Source of the DNA: Artocarpus heterophyllus
Taxonomy: Eukaryota > Streptophyta > Magnoliopsida > Rosales > Moraceae
Assembly: GCA_025403435.1 (NCBI GenBank)
Contig: CM046335.1
Coordinates: 11,406,377-11,470,376 of the forward strand
Reading direction: 5' to 3'
DNA: 64,000 nucleotides
Part shown: positions 57,527 through 64,000 of the stretch, one piece after another
How the letters are laid out: every line of letters starts with the position of its first letter
Position numbering within the stretch: the first letter of the stretch is position 1
Made by a program: the position numbers and the translations under genes
The notes under the pieces: generated by a model
Databases searched by the model: none
What the model was told of the DNA's origin: nothing
Seen by the model: only the letters and a program-made list of their open reading frames with translations

Positions 57527-59683
57527 GATAGAAGTTTGAATATGGTTAAAACAAATTTAATTTTGATTTATTTATTAGGTTGGAAAGAAAGTTTTTCAGT
57601 TGCTTCTCAAAGAAATTTTAATTCAACTGTAAAGGAAATCCCTCCCCATTATCATTAAAATTGCCAAGAAAATTTCACTAATTACAGGTCGAGAAGCAAT
57701 ATTAACCTTATACTTTTTAATTTTTCTACTAATCTGACAAAATATGTTGTAGGGCAATCTGTTATTCCAATATTAAGTTTGAATAAACATTCGTGTTGAA
57801 TTTTATTTAAGATGTTTTAATCATTTTGCCTTGATGCTATTTCACCGTGGAGGGATTATTAATGGAAATTAACGTGTACTCCGTCCACATAAAGAAATTT
57901 CACATAGTGTTTTTTTTTTCTCTTTAATTTCACATATATGGATTTTGCATCTTCTTTTTTTTTTATCCTTAATGGATGGTGCCGATTAATCAACTGAGTC
58001 ATTTGACATGGTAAAGTTGCAGAAAATAATAATGTATATCTTTTTATACCTGTGTTGTGTCAATGTGTCTAATAGTAAGCGTTCATTGTAAAATAATATT
58101 AATAATAATACGATGAATAAATAAGTAGAGTTAAACAGAAGGTATTCAACCCTTCGAAAAAATACGGAAGGTGTTTAACAGTTGGAAAGTTTCGAACAAA
58201 TGAAATGAATCTTCAAATGAAAACGCTTGATCATCTCAATGAGTTCTTACTCTCATGCAAAGTTCAAAGTCTTATGTACCGATCAAACTTTGAATTATTA
58301 TTTCAATTTATGTACACATTCCTAACATTTTCGTAAGCACCTTCAATGTTCAAACTTATTCAATATTTAATATTTATATTTCATTTACATTTTTCTTCGT
58401 TCCTCTATTTGTAAACAAAATTTAGGTCACTTGGAGTAATTTCTGAATTTACGTACATATATGATTTGTTAACTTTGAAATTTTATTTAATTGTGTATTT
58501 CATCAAATAACGAGATAATTATAGCAAATATGACGACTTCAACAAACTTGGCACTCTAACAAATTTGAAGATCTTAGTTTTGGAACTGCTTCTTCATAAA
58601 CACGAAACAACAAATAAAAATCAATATGAGTGGTACTTAAAATCTTTTAAATCTTCCTTAAATATGTTTCTTTATTTGTTTGACTTTGACAAGAAATTAC
58701 GAGGAAGTTAAACAGAAAAAAAACGCATGATATGTGCATGCACTTGATAGTTAATTTTAATGTGTCAACACTAAAAAAAATTCCAATTACACGGTTATAT
58801 ATATACATAAATATATATTACCCCACCTCTATTTCTTATTTTTTCTTTTTTTTTTTTCTTAAAGATGGCTTCCCAGTTGTATATGGCTAATTTTACCTTG
58901 AACTTTCGGTATTTTCTTTCTCGGCGGTCTTCTTTTGAATATTGTAAACTTGCAGGTTGAGCTTATTAGACCACCTGTATGAAAATTATCCTTTTACAGT
59001 TCAATATTACGTACTGCTTTTTTCTTCTTTTCCACAAGTCAGTCGTTTATGCATTTGAATTTCTCTGTTCAACGTTTGTGGAACGTGTTGGTTTCCAGTC
59101 TTCAAAACATGAAATTCCAGACTTTTTCTTCGTATTGATCGGACGAGAGAACACTCTCTTCTCCAATTGTTTGACCTTTGATCGTGTGTGTATATATATA
59201 TAATATGCCATAAAAATCGGAAACTTATGTTAATCAGTTAACGCGTTTTAACTAATTTTTTGGATAATTTCAAAACAAGTAAGATTCAGCAAAGCTTATC
59301 TAGCTACCACGAATTCCATTTGATGCTACATACATAAAATCATGCTTGTAATTTAGATCAAATAAAAACATTCTCCCTAAATACATCCATACATACATAT
59401 TCTAATTGACTTTTTTTTAAAAAAAATAAATAAATAAATTCATATTCACGTCATTTTGAAAATGTAAAATCAGATCAAAGTAAATACACTCGCATTTATG
59501 TTTCTGTTCCTTGACGCAAAACCGATTATAATGAAGTATAACATCCTATTACTATTGTGAACTGAAACAAAACTATAAGAAACCGTTTAGAAATTTCCTG
59601 AATGGTTTTGGAAATTACATGAAAATTATAGGTTTCTTGTTCTCATAACTATTTACGATCCAGGGAAGAGGGCTTCTACGCAT
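57527..59683. other. Divergent intergenic region, unit 4
   Basis: Counterpart of 11919-14008 between the two TATA boxes, without the extra block of unit 3. No gene seen; the open frame at 58979 is not conserved as protein in unit 1. Confidence 0.55.
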
Positions 59684-59690
59684 TATAAAT
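59684..59690 (+). promoter_or_regulatory. TATA box of plus-strand small gene, unit 4
   Basis: TATAAAT within cattataaatatgcttgatt, about 75 bp before the ATG. Confidence 0.6.
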
Positions 59691-59762
59691 ATGCTTGATT
59701 ACATATATTGTCATTTCAGAAAAACAAAAACAAGCTCTATTGTGGTTCATCAATTTCCAAAA

Positions 59763-59936
59763 ATGTCTTCAAACAATAATGGTTCATCTTCTCAAAATTC
59801 TGCTCAAGCCTGCTTGGGGGTCAATTTGCCAAGAACAAGTGGTCATGGAAACAACAAGAGCGACCAGCAACCCTCGGCCAGGTCCATCCTTGCACAGGAC
59901 AAGAAACAGAAATCAACATACAAGAAGGGAAAATAA
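59763..59936 (+). CDS. Small Ser/Gln/Lys-rich protein, plus-strand member, unit 4
   Basis: A 57-residue intact copy starting MSSNNNGSSSQNSAQACLG, with LPRTS, DQQPSARSILAQDKKQKS and a KKGK tail. This copy aligns best with the minus-strand member (AQxCL, L.RTS, QDK). It and 57235-57435 form the second complete divergent pair in the window. Function unknown. Confidence 0.6.
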   Translation: MSSNNNGSSSQNSAQACLGVNLPRTSGHGNNKSDQQPSARSILAQDKKQKSTYKKGK

Positions 59937-60180
59937 GGGGTTATAAATGAACAATATATCAGTTTCTTTTTTGTGTATTCTTTTATACATAGTTCGTCTC
60001 CGATTGCATCTGATTTAGCTTTTCTCTTTTATACATTATTTTCTTTGTATACATGTACATACACGCATACATATTATGCATATGTATGTGTGTTTATAGA
60101 TTTCCATATTTAAGTGTATGTGTAGATTTTCTATTATAATGATCGGAGTGGGGAAAGTAATTATTTGTTTGTCCGTTTAG

Positions 60181-61867
60181 ACATATATGTTAGTCGCCTA
60201 AATTTGATTATGAATAAATAAGAATAATATTTGTAATTTAACATTTGTACGATTTTTCATTTTTATTAAATACATGCATGCATTCTTATTTATGTATTGT
60301 GAATTTACTAGCACGACATGTTATTTATGGTCTTTCATAATTTGAGAATATGATTAAGAGACTAGAAAAAAAAAAACAAACAAAAAGATTTAGAAATTAT
60401 TTTGTACGTCATTGCCGAGACGAAGAAGAAGATGATGATTTAAATAGGGTAGGATTAATTTAAAGGATACCAAACTTGTGACGACATCGGATAATTAAGC
60501 TGTAAACAAAGGAATTTTTTTTTTTTTTGGTGTAAACCGCAGCAAGTACTTAGAGAAGATCATGACGGGTCATTTGTAAAGGAAACTACAAACTACAAGT
60601 CGTTATAGCATTAAACGACAATTATAGATTAAACGATGAATTTTTCTACCTACGTGTCTTTTTCATGTTTATTTGGAAGTACTTTAGATAAAGCACGCCA
60701 AAGCTTGACGTCTTTATGATATGAACGATAAAAAACTTTGTCCTCGAAAAAAATAAAATAAAGCAAAATCCGATTGATTAATGAGATAGGGTAGACGACA
60801 ACGAATATGTTTTTTTTTTTTTTTGTAAGACAATGTACTTATCAAAGAATGACAAATATATATGCTATGAATAACGTCTTTTATTAATAACAAAAATCAC
60901 TGGTGTTATTTGATCTTCTCACATAGATGAAAGGAAACATGTAAGATATAAATGACGTGTGGTTCATTTTGAAGAAAGCCATTTTTTATTTATATAGGCA
61001 TTCTAAATTTATTTAGCAAAATCCAGAACTTTCAAATTTGTCGTGGAAGATCGTAGTTCTTTTTCTTTTTCATTATAATTGTGTTTTCTTTGTTATTTTT
61101 CCAATATTAGAACCAGAATGGGAAGGATAAAAAAAAAATTATAATTTTTAGCCATTTGTATAACTCTCATTAATAACACTGTAAATCTAAGGTGCTCATA
61201 TTCAATTAGAACAACAAATTTGAACCCGTATTTAAAATTTTTGTGCATTTATTAATTTTGGTGTATGTTTGTGTTACCGTTAGCTTAATAGGGTTCGACT
61301 TTTCTTTTTTGTTTTTTTCTTTTTAATACTGAGGTTGAAATTTTTAATTTATTTTGTAGTTGACTTAAACGACAGATTGACACCAAAATCTTCATGACTA
61401 AACGTTTCAAGGTCATAAAAAAAGTCAACAGTCGTCCTTTTAATTAGTTTTTTAATTTTATTTTAAAAGGTATCAAAATCTTCATGACAGATTGCATTTT
61501 AAAGGTATCAAAAAACCATACCTTACATTTGGACAGTTGCATCTTTATATGTTAAATTTTAAGATGCTAAATCTTACCTTCCATCAGTTAATCATCTATT
61601 TTTATCATAAAAGGCATAAATGTCCTTTAAACAAAAGAAAAAAAAAAGAAAAAATAGAATTAAATTCCATATTTCAATAATAAACATATAAGTTAAAAAA
61701 ATTCCCAAACAAAAAAAGCAGGATGGATTGTCTTCTACCAAAATTTAAATGGAAACATGGGGACAAATGCTTTCTTTTACAAATGAGAAAGTAGAAAAAC
61801 ATGAGATAGCATCAATATACATACAAGCCAAGGAAATGACTTGTCATATCTAGCTTGTTCTAATGTT
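60181..61867. other. Unit 5 non-coding spacer
   Basis: Counterpart of 9-1666, sharing the unit 3/4 deletion after 'gaggttgaaatttttaattt'. T runs near 60518 and 60810. No gene seen. Confidence 0.6.
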
Positions 61868-61875
61868 TTTCATCT

Positions 61876-62784
61876 GGCCAGGGCTGTTTAAAAATATCGA
61901 AAAACTGAAACCAATCGAAAGAAAAGCTGAAAAAATCAATTTATTTAAACACAAAAACCAAACAAATTAGTTTGAAAACTGACTGCCCATCAATTTTTGG
62001 CGGTCGATTTTCAGAAGCAAATTTTTTAGTCGGTCGGTCAACTAACCGACCCTTCCAACATCAATAAACTTTCCTTCTTTTACCATGAAGTTAAGGTCCA
62101 TCATTTGCGGGTTTTCTGCTATGCTTTAATTGCAAATGATGGCTCTGAGTGGATGCTGCGGATTCAGTCAGAAAGAGCACTTTAAAGATGACTCTTATTA
62201 CTTTTGTTAATATTTCAGTTTTGAAATTTTTTTCCAATCAGACTATTCTTATGCCAACTTGTTTTACGTCTGCTTGTGTATGTTACTGTTTCTATTTTTA
62301 TTTTTATTTTTTCCCTTTTCTTGGTTTGAGAGGCATCTGATTTAACTTAAATTATGGTAACATTATATTCATCACTAGTTATTTGAGACTAAAACTTGTA
62401 GAAGTTTGACAATTTCTTTATAATGCAGAGGGCAAGGAATAAAATTTGTCCATGTTAATATAACGTTTGCTTGTTATGTAATTTACTTGCTGTGATCAAT
62501 TTACTTTTTTTTTAAAACTTGTTGTTGTGATATAATTTTAATTCCAATTTATATTAATAAAGACCATGTTATATTGCTCTTTAAACACTAAATGACTTTA
62601 AGTATTCTGGCCGGTTACACTAGTCGAAAACCGACCTTAATCGACCGTCATAAAACCGATTGTTGTCGGTCGAACACCAACCAACTGTTTAACTATTTAG
62701 TCAGTTTTTGGTTCCACTTTCTCAAAAACGACCGCCATTGGTCGGAAACCAACCGACCAAAGATCGATCAATGAACACCTTTAC
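61876..62784. mobile_element. hAT-like non-autonomous element, unit 5
   Basis: Flanked by tttcatct at 61868-61875 and 62785-62792. Ends and CCGAC motifs as in the other copies. Confidence 0.5.
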
Positions 62785-62792
62785 TTTCATCT

Positions 62793-64000
62793 GCAATAGA
62801 TTAATGGTAGATCCTTTCCATTCTACTTGAAAATATGTACTTTTTTTATTCTACTACAAATTAGATCTATGAAAGTAGATCGATTAATGGTCGCCTGTGG
62901 CTGCCAGATCTATGAAAGATGGCTGAGGACTCGACAAATCTCATGATGACGGCAAAAGGCTCTGAAAATCTTGTGACGATTGTTGGCTGTGAGACCCTAA
63001 TTGTGTCAACTCCACCATGCCATCATCCAGATCAAGTCACTCTGGATTAGGAAAGAAAGCCATGCTCATATCCAATACTACGGAGTTTTTTTTTTAATAA
63101 CCTTTATCAAATCCAAAGAGCTGGTAATATTTTTTTTTGTTTTGTTTTTTTTTTTTGTTTTTACTTTTTTGAATTTCTTCTATCTTTGGGTATCTATGTT
63201 TTTTTATTAGTCAAAATGATATAACATAAATTTTAAATATAAATGTATAAATATGCAATTGTCCAAACGTAAAATATGATTTTTTATACCTTTAAAACGA
63301 GGGTATAATAATTAAAAAACATATAATAATAAAAAACTTTTAATTATTAGACAAAACTCCTTCCAATATGGCTTATTTAAGGAGTACTTAAATAGGACGT
63401 TACTCTAAGCACCATAATTAATATAATGCGGGTATAATCTGTTATACTTTCGGATCCGCCATCTCAACACTAGAGATGTTAAATGGGCCGGCCTGGTCTA
63501 GTCTATTTAATTTAGGCCCAAACGTGACTCCTGTCATGTCTGGGCCTGCACATTTATTTATCATATCGTGCTAGGCCCGACTCTATTAATTTTTGTAGCA
63601 TCAAGCCCAGCCAATAAATGAGCCATGCCTATAAAGTGCTTGGGCCGTGCTTATACCCGTATCGATGTTCGTGCTTTTTTTGCTGTACTTTTAACTCTTA
63701 ATGTGCCTTTCTTCTGCTTAATAAATTTGCCAAAAAAAATGAAAACACTAAATCATAACAAAAGAAAGTGCATGATAAATTAAAAAATCTTTTTTTGAAG
63801 ACAACAACATTATAGAATTTTGTATGGTATGGTTTCTATTACGTAGTCTTTCATATAAATCAAAGAAGGGAAGTATATATTAGCAATTGACAATGTACAA
63901 ACAATAAAGAATCTCTTTGATCTTTTTTCTTTTCTAATCAAACCTATTAGAAATTTAGTACTTCTTTATAAAAAAAATATTTATAAAAATATAAAATATA
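62793..64000. other. Unit 5 spacer with GGCC-rich block
   Basis: Counterpart of 2627-3835. The GGCC-rich block begins near 63470. No gene seen. Confidence 0.5.

Larger units (their letters stand above)
40471..60180. repeat. Tandem repeat unit 4
   Basis: It begins at a fusion near 40470, where sequence matching about 13390 of unit 1 joins sequence matching about 795. It has the hAT-like element, PMS1 exons split by Copia-2, and both small genes. Confidence 0.85.
60181..64000. repeat. Tandem repeat unit 5 (cut by the window edge)
   Basis: Starts at the anchor acatatatgttagtcgcc and follows units 3 and 4 closely up to just before the PMS1 linker exon, which should begin soon after 64000. It carries a small local duplication near 61465-61510. 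Confidence 0.85.

Noticed and set aside
1..64000. Possible tRNA, rRNA, CRISPR or centromeric satellite
   Set aside because: I saw no cloverleaf gene, no rRNA-like segment, no regular short repeat/spacer array, and the repeat unit is far too long and complex for a satellite.

Overview
The window looks like nuclear DNA of a flowering plant, probably a eudicot. It is AT-rich and intron-rich, has poly(T) runs and microsatellites, and carries plant-type Ty1/copia and Ty3/gypsy LTR elements, one with a tRNA-iMet-type primer binding site. I see no tRNA, rRNA, CRISPR or prokaryotic-style operon.

The backbone is a tandem array of one ancestral block of about 11 kb, in five copies. Unit 1 is about 9-14602, unit 2 is 14603-29571, unit 3 is 29572 to about 40470, unit 4 is about 40471-60180, and unit 5 starts at 60181 and runs off the end. 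A full unit holds, left to right: a non-coding spacer; a hAT-like non-autonomous transposon (~0.93 kb, 8-bp TSD tttcatct); a spacer with a GGCC-rich block; the 3' half of a PMS1 (MutL-family mismatch-repair) gene with recognisable exon/intron borders, as a pseudogene; an AT-rich spacer with a MITE-like segment; a small gene on the minus strand; a ~2.1 kb divergent intergenic region; and a small gene on the plus strand. The two small genes encode related Ser/Gln/Lys-rich proteins of 56-84 residues that I cannot assign to a known family. Each has a TATAAAT box about 85-95 bp before its ATG.

Retroelements have broken up the array. In unit 1 a 3.07-kb gypsy-type solo LTR (4922-7991, TSD catac) sits in a PMS1 intron. 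In unit 2 everything from the middle of the hAT-like element to the promoter of the plus-strand small gene has been replaced by a decayed copia element (16257-29058), which itself contains a full-length minus-strand copia element (Copia-1, 18826-28516, TSD ttgat). In unit 4 a young full-length minus-strand copia element (Copia-2, 43768-53371, TSD ttata) interrupts a PMS1 exon. Copia-2 has one in-frame stop in an otherwise open gag-pol.

The only plausible functional host genes here are the small paired genes. The PMS1 copies are dead as protein genes: all share a TAA and a +1 frameshift in the MutL C-terminal region. The most unusual signals are the inverted paralogous small-gene pair; a near-palindromic motif (TCGGCAGGCCGA type) clustered in both the gypsy-type LTR and Copia-1; a W-box-like array just upstream of the Copia-2 LTR TATA box; and repeated hairpins plus an identical 15-mer in the leaders of both full-length copia elements.
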